Assembly (NCBI GenBank): GCA_030433075.1
Contig: JAUILI010000022.1
Span: 1 to 35,475, forward strand
DNA length: 35,475 nt
Direction of reading: 5' to 3'
Source of the DNA: Gammaproteobacteria bacterium
Lineage (GTDB): Bacteria > Pseudomonadota > Gammaproteobacteria > Pseudomonadales > Azotimanducaceae
A model generated the notes under the pieces. The model had not been told where the DNA came from and did no database searches. It was given only the letters and a program-made list of their open reading frames with translations. This document shows, one piece after another, positions 17,275 to 25,259 of this stretch (within the stretch, counting starts at the first letter, position 1; every line of letters starts with the position of its first letter). The translations under genes were made by a program, and so were the position numbers.

Positions 17275-18004
17275 GCTCACGCCCCCGCTCCGGGCCCTGG
17301 GGCTTCGGAAGCGCTACGGGCAAACCACGGTGGTCGAGGATGTCGGCCTCTCCGTTCGCCCCGGGGAAGTGCTCGGGCTGCTGGGCCCCAACGGCGCCGG
17401 CAAAACCACCACCTTTTACATGCTGGTCGGGCTTGTGCGCCCGGACGGCGGCGAGATTCGCCTGGGGGAAGCGGTGATCACCCGCGAACCCATCCATGCC
17501 CGAGCGAAACGGGGCATCGCCTACCTGCCCCAGGAAGCCAGCGTGTTCCGCGGGCTCTCCGTAGAAGACAACCTCCTCGCCATCCTGGAGCTGCGGGACG
17601 ATCTCTCCCGCCAGGCGCGACGCCAACGCTGCGATGCACTTCTAGAGGAGTTCTCCTTAAGCGATCGGCGCCGGCGCCTCGGCAGCCAGCTGTCCGGCGG
17701 GGAACGGCGACGCACGGAAATTGCTCGGGCCCTGGCTATGGATCCCCGCTACGTGCTTTTGGATGAGCCCTTCGCCGGCGTCGATCCCATCTCCGTAGGG
17801 GAAATTCGCAGCATCGTCGCCACCCTCAAGGCCCGGGGTATCGGGGTGCTCATCACGGACCACAACGTCCGAGAAACCCTCGCGATCTGTGACCGGGCCA
17901 CCATCCTGGCCCAAGGGCGTACCCTCGCCGAAGGTACCCCGGAGTCCATTCTTTCGAATCAGCAGGTCCGGGATGTCTATCTCGGGGACCAATTCGCCCT
18001 CTAA
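17258..18004 (+). CDS. lptB: LPS export ABC transporter ATP-binding protein LptB
   Basis: 248 aa. Walker A is GPNGAGKT (43-50), followed by the LptB-type [10 protein letters not shown]. Other motifs in order are the Q-loop YLPQEAS, signature [15 protein letters not shown], Walker [13 protein letters not shown] and the H-loop [10 protein letters not shown]. The FAGVDP stretch and its Lpt neighbours distinguish it from amino-acid transport ATPases. It powers LPS extraction with LptF/LptG, which are not in the window. It starts inside lptA with a 17-bp overlap. Confidence 0.96.
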   Translation: MTPTPKLTPPLRALGLRKRYGQTTVVEDVGLSVRPGEVLGLLGPNGAGKTTTFYMLVGLVRPDGGEIRLGEAVITREPIHARAKRGIAYLPQEASVFRGLSVEDNLLAILELRDDLSRQARRQRCDALLEEFSLSDRRRRLGSQLSGGERRRTEIARALAMDPRYVLLDEPFAGVDPISVGEIRSIVATLKARGIGVLITDHNVRETLAICDRATILAQGRTLAEGTPESILSNQQVRDVYLGDQFAL

Positions 18005-18017
18005 TTCCTATCTTTAA

Positions 18018-18031
18018 GGGGCTTAAGCCCC
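18018..18031. repeat. 14-bp perfect palindrome between lptB and rpoN
   Basis: GGGGCTTAAGCCCC is a perfect dyad, 14 bp after the lptB stop. No T-run follows, so it is not a standard intrinsic terminator; it could be an operator or a 3'-end stabilising hairpin. Confidence 0.6.
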
Positions 18032-18040
18032 CCTCGCCGA

Positions 18041-18070
18041 TTGTGCTTTCGCGAAGGCCCTCAGTATGAT
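18041..18070 (+). promoter_or_regulatory. Possible promoter for rpoN
   Basis: TTGTGC (18041-18046), 18-bp spacer, TATGAT (18065-18070, 5/6 match). Transcription would start near 18077, almost exactly on the rpoN ATG, which implies a leaderless or nearly leaderless message. The -35 is weak (3/6). Confidence 0.38.
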
Positions 18071-18076
18071 CAGGCG

Positions 18077-19681
18077 ATGAAACAGGCCCTCCAGCTCAAA
18101 CTGGGTCAATCGCTCACCATGACCCCCCAGCTTCAGCAAGCCATCCGCTTGCTGCAGCTCTCCTCGCTTGAAATGCAGCAGGAAATTCAGGAGGCCCTGG
18201 ACAGCAACCCCATGCTCGAACTCGAGGACGAGCACGAGGGCGGCGGCGATGCGGACGGCGATTTCGACGGCGATGGCGGTAGCAACGAGCACACCGACAG
18301 CGACTTCGAAAGCGCGGCCGACGGCGATTTCGACGCCAATTTCGACAGCTCGGCTGACGGCGATTTCGATAGCGATTTCGACGGCGCCGCTCAGGACTTT
18401 GCGGCGGACCTCACCCCGGCCCCCGAACCGGACTACGACCCCACAGAAGCAAGCCCCGATTCCGAGTGGAGCGAGGCCATCCCCGAGGATCTCCCCGTGG
18501 ACGCCAGCTGGGATGAGGTCTACAGCGCTCCCGCGGGCCCGGGCCCGGCCCCCAGCGACGATGACTTCGATTTCGAAAGTCGTAACGAAACCAGCGAAAG
18601 CCTCACGGACCAGCTTCGCTGGCAGCTGAACCTCACGCGGCTGTCCGAGCGCGACCTGTTGATCGCGGAAGCGCTCATCGATGCCCTAAACGGCGACGGC
18701 TTTCTGACCCAAAGCGTGGAGGACCTTTTGGAGGGCTTCGACCCTTCCTTAGACATCGAGGAAGACGAAGTCATCGCCGTGCTGCACCGGCTACAGCAGT
18801 TTGACCCCCCGGGCATGTTTGCCCGAAACCTTGGGGAAAGCCTGCTGCTCCAGCTTAGGGAGTTCCCCGAGGACACGCCCCACCTGGCCGACGCGCGGCT
18901 GGTGCTTGAGCACTATTTAGACCTGCTAGGGAATCGGGACTACGCCACCTTGATGCGCCGCAGCCGCCTTTCCGAGGCTGCCCTCGGGGAAGCGCTCCGC
19001 CTGATCCAAAGCCTAAACCCCCGCCCCGCGGCCCAGCTCGCTCCGGCGGAAACGGAATACGTGGTCCCCGATGTGCTGGTGCGCCGCCACCATCGACGCT
19101 GGGTGGTGGAGCTCAACCCCGACGCCACCCCCAAGCTTCGGATCCACAGCGGCTACGCCGGGCTCGTGCGCCGGGCGGACAGCAGCGCCGACAACCAATT
19201 TCTAAAGGATCATCTGCAGGAAGCCCGGTGGTTCCTCAAAAGCCTGCAGAGCCGGAATGAAACGCTTCTCAAGGTCTCCCAGCGCATCGTGGAGCACCAG
19301 CGGGGCTTTCTGGAGTTCGGCCCGGAGGCGATGAAGCCCCTGGTGCTCGCGGAGATCGCCGACGCTATCGGCATGCACGAATCCACCATCTCCCGGGTGA
19401 CGACCCGCAAGTACATGCATACCCCCCGGGGCGTCTTTGAACTCAAGTATTTCTTCTCTTCTCACGTGGGCACTTCCACCGGAGGCGAGGTGTCCTCCAC
19501 GGCCATTCGCGCCCTGATCAAGAAAATGACGGACGAAGAGAACCCGAAAAAACCCCTGTCCGACGCCAAGATTGCGAAAATTCTGGCGGAGCAAAATATT
19601 GAGGTCGCGCGGCGAACCATTGCCAAGTACCGCGAGTCCCTAGCCATACCACCCTCAAATGAACGAAAGCGGCTGATCTAG
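18077..19681 (+). CDS. rpoN: RNA polymerase sigma-54 factor
   Basis: 534 aa. Region I (about residues 1-48) is the Gln/Leu-rich activator-interaction helix opening [20 protein letters not shown]. Region II is a long acidic linker (about 50-140) built partly from DGDFD repeats. The core-binding domain follows, then the helix-turn-helix ([19 protein letters not shown]) and the C-terminal RpoN box [10 protein letters not shown] that contacts the -24 element. ATG 18077 begins region I as in all homologues. The lptB-rpoN-hpf-ptsN-rapZ order is the classic cluster tying sigma-54 to the nitrogen PTS. Confidence 0.97.
   Translation: MKQALQLKLGQSLTMTPQLQQAIRLLQLSSLEMQQEIQEALDSNPMLELEDEHEGGGDADGDFDGDGGSNEHTDSDFESAADGDFDANFDSSADGDFDSDFDGAAQDFAADLTPAPEPDYDPTEASPDSEWSEAIPEDLPVDASWDEVYSAPAGPGPAPSDDDFDFESRNETSESLTDQLRWQLNLTRLSERDLLIAEALIDALNGDGFLTQSVEDLLEGFDPSLDIEEDEVIAVLHRLQQFDPPGMFARNLGESLLLQLREFPEDTPHLADARLVLEHYLDLLGNRDYATLMRRSRLSEAALGEALRLIQSLNPRPAAQLAPAETEYVVPDVLVRRHHRRWVVELNPDATPKLRIHSGYAGLVRRADSSADNQFLKDHLQEARWFLKSLQSRNETLLKVSQRIVEHQRGFLEFGPEAMKPLVLAEIADAIGMHESTISRVTTRKYMHTPRGVFELKYFFSSHVGTSTGGEVSSTAIRALIKKMTDEENPKKPLSDAKIAKILAEQNIEVARRTIAKYRESLAIPPSNERKRLI
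18254..18370 (+). repeat. Interspersed 15-bp repeats inside rpoN region II
   Basis: GACGGCGATTTCGAC occurs at 18254-18268 and 18320-18334, and as GACGGCGATTTCGAT at 18356-18370, with partial GATTTCGA or AATTTCGA copies between. All are in frame and encode DGDFD. Near-identical codons in each copy point to duplication at the DNA level. Confidence 0.75.
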
Positions 19682-19713
19682 CCGCCCCTAAACCGGCGAA
19701 GGAGCATGACACC

Positions 19714-20025
19714 ATGCAAATCAACCTAAGCGGTCACCATCTCGACATCACCGACGCCATTCGAGACCACGTTCACGATAAATTCGCCCGCCTCGAACGG
19801 CACTCTGATCAGATCATCAACATCCACGTCATCCTTGAACTCGAAAAGAATCGGCAGAAGGCCGAAGCAAAGGTGCATCTTGGGGGCGCCGAGCTCTTCG
19901 CCGACGCCGAGGAAGAGGATCTCTACGTTGCGATCGACAAGCTCGTCGATAAGCTCGACCGGCAACTCCTGAAGCAAAAAGAGAAGACCGTGGATCGGGC
20001 GCACCGGGGACCCAGTCGAAACTAG
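19714..20025 (+). CDS. hpf: Ribosome hibernation-promoting factor, short form
   Basis: 103 aa, one S30AE/YfiA domain: the start MQINLSGHHLDITDAIRDHV and KFARLERHSDQIINIHVILE are typical, and the Asp/Glu-rich segment ADAEEEDLYVAIDKLVDKLDRQL closes the fold. It lacks the C-terminal dimerisation domain of long HPF, so it should act with RMF to form 100S ribosomes. AAGGAG lies about 9 nt before the ATG. It follows rpoN by 32 bp. Confidence 0.96.
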   Translation: MQINLSGHHLDITDAIRDHVHDKFARLERHSDQIINIHVILELEKNRQKAEAKVHLGGAELFADAEEEDLYVAIDKLVDKLDRQLLKQKEKTVDRAHRGPSRN

Positions 20026-20056
20026 GGAAAACCCCTGGGCGCCCTCGCCGCGCTCC

Positions 20057-20068
20057 GTTAGACTCCGC
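20057..20068 (+). promoter_or_regulatory. Possible -10 region upstream of ptsN
   Basis: GTTAGACTCCGC contains TAGACT (4/6 match to TATAAT) about 25 bp before the ptsN GTG. The identical 12-mer lies upstream of petA on the minus strand. There is no good -35. Confidence 0.28.
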
Positions 20069-20094
20069 GCCGTCGAAGTGGTCAGGATGAGACG

Positions 20095-20556
20095 GTGACC
20101 CTAGCGAGCTGTTTGCGCCCCGAGCTCATGGCGGTGGATATCTGCGCCGCGAGCCGAAAGCGGGCCCTTGAAATGGTTAGCGCCCAGCTGGCAGAGGCCC
20201 TTGGGGGCGAGGCCACCGCGGACGCGATTTTCGACGGCCTACTGGCCCGGGAGCGCCTAGGCTCCACGGGCCTCGGGCAGGGCCTCGCCTTCCCCCATTG
20301 CCGGCTGGCAGCGCTCTCCGAACCCGCCGTCGGATTCTTTCGTCTTCGAGCGCCCGTCGATTTCGAGAGCATGGATGGGGCGCCGGTGGATCTCCTGGCC
20401 GTTTTGCTGGTGCCTGAAAGCGCCACGGACGCGCACTTAAAGCTCCTCGGCGCCCTCGCCCAGCTGCTGGAACCGGAAGCGAACCGAACGGCGCTGCGCC
20501 GGGCCGATAGCGCGGCGGCGCTCGCGGAGGTTCTTGCGGGGCTGTGCGCCCGCTAG
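20095..20556 (+). CDS. ptsN: Nitrogen-PTS EIIA protein PtsN
   Basis: 153 aa from a GTG start with AGGA upstream. EIIA(Ntr) domain with the phosphoacceptor His68 in LAFPHCR, preceded by RERLGSTGLGQG. It receives phosphate from NPr (ptsO here) and in its phosphorylation states regulates potassium uptake and other targets in characterised species; the EI(Ntr) gene ptsP is not in this window. A Cys follows the active-site His where most homologues have Gly or Ala. Confidence 0.93.
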   Translation: MTLASCLRPELMAVDICAASRKRALEMVSAQLAEALGGEATADAIFDGLLARERLGSTGLGQGLAFPHCRLAALSEPAVGFFRLRAPVDFESMDGAPVDLLAVLLVPESATDAHLKLLGALAQLLEPEANRTALRRADSAAALAEVLAGLCAR

Positions 20557-20634
20557 GAAGAACGGGGGGCTCGGCCTAGGCGATCGCGCGAGAAGCGCGT
20601 AGCCTTTTCCTTCATCGTATTGCGGAAGGCGCTC

Positions 20635-21528
20635 ATGAAGCTACTGATCCTCAGCGGCCGCTCGGGCTCGGGGAAATCGATTGCCCTCGGGGCCCTCGAG
20701 GATCTCGGCTTTCACTGCATCGATAACCTGCCCGCCAGCCTCCTGGAAGCGCTTCTCACGCAAGCGGAAGCAGAGCAGCGCCCGGGGGACTTTGCGGTGT
20801 CCATCGATGCCCGGAGCCTCCCCGGGGAACTCCAGGGCCTCCCGGCGCGGCTCGACCTGCTTCGGAAAGCCCATCCCGCCTTGGCCATTGAAGTGCTCTA
20901 TCTCGATGCGGAAACGGCGACGCTCCATCGCCGCTTCGGAGAGACGCGCCGGCCCCATCCCCTCACGGGCCAGGGGCTTCTTCTGACCGATGCCCTGGCT
21001 CGAGAGCATGCGCTACTCGCCGACATCCGCGCCCAGGCGGACCTTTTGATCGACACCACGCGAACCAACGTGCATAGCCTTCGGGATCAGATCCAGCTCC
21101 ACGTGGGCCGCCATCGGGAGCGTCGCACCACGCTCATGCTGCGCTCCTTCGGCTTCAAGCATGGGGTCCCGCAGGACGCGGATCTGGTCTTCGACGTGCG
21201 CTTTCTGCCGAACCCACACTGGGAAACGGCGCTGCGGCCCCTGACGGGACGGGACCCGGCGGTCATCCACTGGCTCGCCGCCCAGGGTGAGGTCAGCGCT
21301 TTTGAAGGGGAACTGGTGGAGACGCTTCAGCGCTGGCAGCCCCGGCTTGAAAGCAGCAGCCGGGCCTACCTCACCGCGGCCATTGGCTGTACCGGAGGCC
21401 AGCATCGCAGCGTCTATCTGGTGGAGCGTCTGGCCCAGGCCCTGAAATCGCACTTCGGCGAGGTGCTCCTGGCCCATCGCGAGCTCCAAACCCTTGGGCA
21501 GGCCAGCGCGGCCGGGAGCGCTCCATGA
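20635..21528 (+). CDS. rapZ: RNase adaptor protein / P-loop nucleotide-binding protein RapZ
   Basis: 297 aa. Walker A GRSGSGKS (8-15) is followed by the family-specific IDNLPASLLEALL. The C-terminal domain carries GCTGGQHRSVYLVERLA, which in E. coli forms part of the regulatory ligand and GlmZ sRNA-binding domain. In enterobacteria RapZ delivers GlmZ to RNase E to control GlmS; whether a GlmZ equivalent exists here is unknown. ATG 20635 is preferred over an upstream in-frame TTG because GGAAGG is spaced correctly for it. It overlaps ptsO as ATGA. Confidence 0.94.
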   Translation: MKLLILSGRSGSGKSIALGALEDLGFHCIDNLPASLLEALLTQAEAEQRPGDFAVSIDARSLPGELQGLPARLDLLRKAHPALAIEVLYLDAETATLHRRFGETRRPHPLTGQGLLLTDALAREHALLADIRAQADLLIDTTRTNVHSLRDQIQLHVGRHRERRTTLMLRSFGFKHGVPQDADLVFDVRFLPNPHWETALRPLTGRDPAVIHWLAAQGEVSAFEGELVETLQRWQPRLESSSRAYLTAAIGCTGGQHRSVYLVERLAQALKSHFGEVLLAHRELQTLGQASAAGSAP

Positions 21529-21803
21529 AGGTCTCCCTACCGCTCACCCTCATTAATCGCCTAGGCCTTCACGCTCGGGCCTCCTCGGCCTTCGTGCAAA
21601 CGGCCAGCCGCTTTGAGGCCACCATCACCGTTACCCACGAAGGCACGGATAAAACCGCTGACGGCAAGAGCATCATGGGCGTGATGATGCTCGCTGCCCC
21701 CTGCGGCACTACCCTCGAGATCACCTGCGAAGGCGCCGATGCGGAGGCCGCCGCGGACGCGCTAGCGACCCTCATCCAGGATCGCTTTGGAGAGCCCGAC
21801 TAG
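21525..21803 (+). CDS. ptsO: Phosphocarrier protein NPr (HPr family)
   Basis: 92 aa. HPr fold with the phosphorylated His16 in RLGLHARAS and the regulatory-site-like GKSIMGVMMLAAPCGT. It belongs to the nitrogen PTS with ptsN, two genes upstream. It ends the plus-strand run; 28 bp further the minus-strand pmbA ends. Confidence 0.95.
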   Translation: MKVSLPLTLINRLGLHARASSAFVQTASRFEATITVTHEGTDKTADGKSIMGVMMLAAPCGTTLEITCEGADAEAAADALATLIQDRFGEPD

Positions 21804-21831
21804 CGCGCTTCCGTCGCCCTAGGCATCCGTT

Positions 21832-23205
21832 CTAGGCCCCAGCAATCGTCATCCCGTCGATCAACATGCTCCCGACTTCGACGGCTCGGGGCTGCTCCCC
21901 GTCATCGGCCACGGCGCGGATGTTTCGGTAAATATCCCGCAGCTGTCCGGCCACGGTGATCTCCTGCACCGGGTAAGCGATTTGCCCCTTTTCGACCCAG
22001 AAGCCCGCGGCACCCCGGCTGTAGTCGCCGGTCACGCCGTTGACCCCCTGACCCATGAGCTCCGTGATCCAAAGCCCCGTGCCCAGCTCCTCGAGCAGCG
22101 CCTCACGACTTAAGCCATCGTGATTCATCGCCAGGTTGTGCACGCCGCCGCCATTTCCCGTCGGGGCGAGGCCGAGGCGACGTCCCGCGTAAACGGATAG
22201 GGCATAGCTCTCCAGCCGCCCCTCGGCCACGAAGGCCTTCGGCGCCGTGGCCACCGCATCGTCGTCGAAGCTCGCACTGGCGAGCCCCCGAGGCCGCAGC
22301 GGGTCTTCCGTGATGCTGTAGCGAGGGGGAAAGAGCATTTCCCCAAGGGCGTCGAGAAGGAAAGACGCGCGCCGATAGAGCGCCCCACCGCTGATCGCCC
22401 CCACGAAGTGGCCGAGTAAGGTGCTGGCCACGGTGCTGTCGAACACCACGGGATAGCGCCCCGTGGGCACGGGGCGGGCATCGAGCCGCGCCAGGGCACG
22501 CTCCCCGGCACGCCGCCCCACGGCCTGGGGATCCAACCCATCGTCAGGGCAGCGGCGGGTGACGCCCCAGCCATCGCGCTGCATGCGCGCCCCCTCCCCC
22601 GCAATCACCGCGGCGTACAGCCCATGGCGGCTCCGCGGCTCGATGGCCTGAAACCCTTGGCTATTTGCGTAGCAACTAAGCCCCAGAGCGCTCGCTACGG
22701 TGGCGCCCTCGGAGTTTCGCAGCTCCGGGCTGACCGCGAGGGCCGCCGCTTCGCAGGCGGAGGCGAGGGCTCGGGCCTCGTCCAGGGACAGGGCCCAGGG
22801 ATGAAAGAGATCCAAGTTTGGCAGTACGGCCGGCGCAAGCTCCGGCGGCGCGAGACCTGCGTGGGGATCCTCTTCCGCCTGATCGGCCAAGAAAAGCGCC
22901 TTTTCCACCAGCGTCTCGCAGGCCTCCGGGGATAAATCACTGCTTGAAACCGTCGCCGAGCGCTGGCCCCGGAACACCGTGAGGGACAGATCCTGCCCCT
23001 CCGTTTGCTCCAGCGTTTCCAGCGCGCCCTGGCGCACCGTCAGCTCAAGGTTCTGGCGCTTGGCGAGGCTCACCTCGGCTGCCGTGGCTCCCCGGGCCTT
23101 GGCCCGGGCCAGCAGCTGGGCCGCGCGCTCCGCGAGGGCGGCTCGCCCTGCCTCGTTGACTCCGAGGCGCTCCGCGCTGAGCGCCGCCCCCTGCTTATCC
23201 GCCAT
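21832..23205 (-). CDS. pmbA: Metalloprotease PmbA/TldE
   Basis: 457 aa. U62-type peptidase subunit lacking the zinc-binding HExxxH of its partner TldD. Together they form a heterodimeric protease that degrades unfolded peptides and processes some peptide antibiotics and CcdA. The middle and C-terminal segments (GRYPVVFDSTVASTLLGHFV, GNGGGVHNLAMNHDG, GVNGVTGDYSRGAAGFWVE) are typical. ATG 23203-23205 is chosen because AGGAGGGG precedes it; a longer reading frame upstream lacks a Shine-Dalgarno. darP lies between it and tldD on the other strand. Confidence 0.94.
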   Translation of the reverse strand: MADKQGAALSAERLGVNEAGRAALAERAAQLLARAKARGATAAEVSLAKRQNLELTVRQGALETLEQTEGQDLSLTVFRGQRSATVSSSDLSPEACETLVEKALFLADQAEEDPHAGLAPPELAPAVLPNLDLFHPWALSLDEARALASACEAAALAVSPELRNSEGATVASALGLSCYANSQGFQAIEPRSRHGLYAAVIAGEGARMQRDGWGVTRRCPDDGLDPQAVGRRAGERALARLDARPVPTGRYPVVFDSTVASTLLGHFVGAISGGALYRRASFLLDALGEMLFPPRYSITEDPLRPRGLASASFDDDAVATAPKAFVAEGRLESYALSVYAGRRLGLAPTGNGGGVHNLAMNHDGLSREALLEELGTGLWITELMGQGVNGVTGDYSRGAAGFWVEKGQIAYPVQEITVAGQLRDIYRNIRAVADDGEQPRAVEVGSMLIDGMTIAGA

Positions 23206-23269
23206 GACCCCTCCTGGTTCCACAATTCGGTAAACTGCGCCCTTCCTTCGCTGGCCGTGATCCCTTGCT

Positions 23270-23839
23270 ATGGACGACTTCAACGACCCGGACGCCTTTG
23301 ACGACGCGGCCTTCGACGACGCGCCGCCGTCGAAAAGCCAGCGTAAACGGGAAATGCACGCGCTCCGCGACCTTGCGGAGCGCATTACGTCCCTGGGCAA
23401 AAATCAGCGTGCCGCCCTGCCCCTGAGCGAGGCCTTTCACCGCGGGCTCACGGAGTTCGATCGCCTGAAGGCCCGGGAAGCCAAGCGCCGTCACCTCTCC
23501 TTTCTCGGCAAGCTCATGCGGGAGGAGGACAGCGACGCCATCGAGGCGGCCCTCGCCCTGCATACGCAAGGCACGGCGGAGGCCACCCGGGCGCACCACG
23601 CTTTGGAAGCTTGGCGAGAAGCGCTCCTGGAAGACGGCAACGCCCTCACCCTCTGGCTCGACCTTTTCCCCCAGACGGACCGGGCCAAGCTCCGGGATAC
23701 GCTGCGCAAGGCCCAAGCCTCGCGCCATCGCGGCACCGGGGACCCCACGGCCTACCGGTCGCTCTTTCGCCTGCTCCGGGACGCCCATGGCGCGGACCCT
23801 AAGCCCCTGTCCCCCCCACCGTCATCGACGACACCTTAA
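23270..23839 (+). CDS. darP: Ribosome biogenesis factor DarP (YjgA, DUF615)
   Basis: 189 aa. Small, highly charged helical protein that associates with late 50S intermediates in E. coli. It has an acidic N-terminus with [11 protein letters not shown], then [18 protein letters not shown] and the conserved three-helix core through [11 protein letters not shown]. The last 13 residues are a low-complexity Pro/Ser tail lying entirely in a 41-bp overlap with the 3' end of tldD. No Shine-Dalgarno is evident; TAAACT at 23231-23236 is a possible -10. Confidence 0.9.
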   Translation: MDDFNDPDAFDDAAFDDAPPSKSQRKREMHALRDLAERITSLGKNQRAALPLSEAFHRGLTEFDRLKAREAKRRHLSFLGKLMREEDSDAIEAALALHTQGTAEATRAHHALEAWREALLEDGNALTLWLDLFPQTDRAKLRDTLRKAQASRHRGTGDPTAYRSLFRLLRDAHGADPKPLSPPPSSTTP

Positions 23840-25247
23840 GGGTCGGCTGGCCCACCCCCACGGGGACAGACTGGCCGTCCTTGCCGCACACCCCCACCCC
23901 GGAATCGAGGGCGAGATCGTGGCCCACGGCGGTGATGCGGTTCATCACCTCCGGGCCCTGCCCAATTAAAGTGGCGCCCTTCACCGGCGCCGTAATGCGC
24001 CCCTCTTCGATGAGGTAGGCCTCGGTGGTGGAGAACACAAACTTCCCCGAGGTGATGTCCACGGAGCCGCCCCCAAAGTTCACCGCGTACAGGCCTCGCT
24101 GCACGCTGCGAAGAATGTCTTCCGGGTCGTCCTGGCCCGCTCGCAGGAAGGTATTCGTCATGCGCGGCATGGGCAGATGGGCATAGCTTTCCCGGCGCCC
24201 GTTGCCCGTGGGGGCCACGTTCATAAGCCGGGCATTGGTTTTGTCCTGAAGATAGCCCCGCAGCACGCCGTTCTCGATGAGCACCGTCTCCCCCGTCGCC
24301 GTGCCCTCGTCGTCAATGGTGAGGGAACCGCGGCGCTGGGGCAGGTTGCCCTGGTCGACGACGGTGCAAAGGGGGCTGGCCACAGCCTCCCCCACGCGAT
24401 TGGAAAAGGTGGAGGTGCCGCGGCGATTGAAGTCCCCCTCGAGGCCATGACCCACGGCCTCATGCAGCAGCACTCCGGGCCAGCCCGGGCCAAGCACCAC
24501 AGGCATGCTGCCCGCCGGCGCATCCACCGCGTCGAGGTTTACCAGCGCAATGCGCACCGCCTCCCGGACCCAGTCTTCGAGGCGATCGCCTTCGAGGAGC
24601 TCGGCGAAGCTAATGCGGCCGCCACCGCCGGCGCTGCCGCGCTCCCGGCGGCCGTTCTTCTCCACCACCACGCTCACGGAGAAGCGCACCAGGGGGCGCT
24701 CGTCGGCGCAGCGCGTGCCATCGCTCGCGAGCACCATCACCGTCTCCTGCCGACCTACCAGGCTGGCACTGACCTGGGAGACGCGGGCATCGAGGGTGCG
24801 CGCCAGCGCATCGAGCGCCCGAAGCCGCGCCGTCTTCGTCTCATCGGAAACGGACGCCAGGGCGTTTTCAACGGCGTAAAGCGAGGGTGCCCCCGCAGAT
24901 GCCGTGAAGGCCACCGCTTGTCCCGTCGCACCCCGTCCATCGGCGATGGCGCTAGCAGCGTTGGCCGCAGCCTTGAGCGCCGCCCCATCGATGCCGTTGG
25001 CGTAGGCAAAGCCCGTTTTCGCCCCGGCCACGGCGCGCAGCCCTACCCCATGATCAATGGAAAAGCTGGCGTCCCGCACCCGCCCGTCCTCCAGCACAAA
25101 GGCCTGCTGCTCAGCGTGCTGAAAGTAGAGATCGGCGAAGTCGATATCCCCTCGGAGCATGGCCCCCAGCTGCGTCGCCAGCTGCCCCTCGGTCAGGTTC
25201 GCCGGTGCTAGAAAACGCGCTTCCGCTGCGGCCAAGGCTTCTCTCAT
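23799..25247 (-). CDS. tldD: Metalloprotease TldD
   Basis: 482 aa. The zinc-binding motif HEAVGH lies at 262-267, continuing GLEGD. The long TPTGNG-type segment ([23 protein letters not shown]) and the conserved end TVGGTGA support full length. It is the catalytic half of the TldD-TldE protease. AGGAGA lies 8 nt upstream of the ATG. It follows yhdP by 12 bp on the same strand and is probably part of its transcript. Its 3' end overlaps convergent darP by 41 bp. Confidence 0.96.
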   Translation of the reverse strand: MREALAAAEARFLAPANLTEGQLATQLGAMLRGDIDFADLYFQHAEQQAFVLEDGRVRDASFSIDHGVGLRAVAGAKTGFAYANGIDGAALKAAANAASAIADGRGATGQAVAFTASAGAPSLYAVENALASVSDETKTARLRALDALARTLDARVSQVSASLVGRQETVMVLASDGTRCADERPLVRFSVSVVVEKNGRRERGSAGGGGRISFAELLEGDRLEDWVREAVRIALVNLDAVDAPAGSMPVVLGPGWPGVLLHEAVGHGLEGDFNRRGTSTFSNRVGEAVASPLCTVVDQGNLPQRRGSLTIDDEGTATGETVLIENGVLRGYLQDKTNARLMNVAPTGNGRRESYAHLPMPRMTNTFLRAGQDDPEDILRSVQRGLYAVNFGGGSVDITSGKFVFSTTEAYLIEEGRITAPVKGATLIGQGPEVMNRITAVGHDLALDSGVGVCGKDGQSVPVGVGQPTLKVSSMTVGGTGA

Positions 25248-25259
25248 TTCCCTGTCTCC

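Noticed and set aside
18248-18409. DGDFDGDG repeats as RTX calcium-binding repeats of an exported protein
   Set aside because: They lie in frame between region I and the core-binding domain of a complete sigma-54, so they are its region II linker.
21832-25247. tldD/pmbA as part of a peptide-antibiotic (RiPP) or toxin-antitoxin locus
   Set aside because: No precursor peptide, cyclodehydratase or toxin gene is nearby, and the pmbA-darP-tldD order is a housekeeping arrangement.
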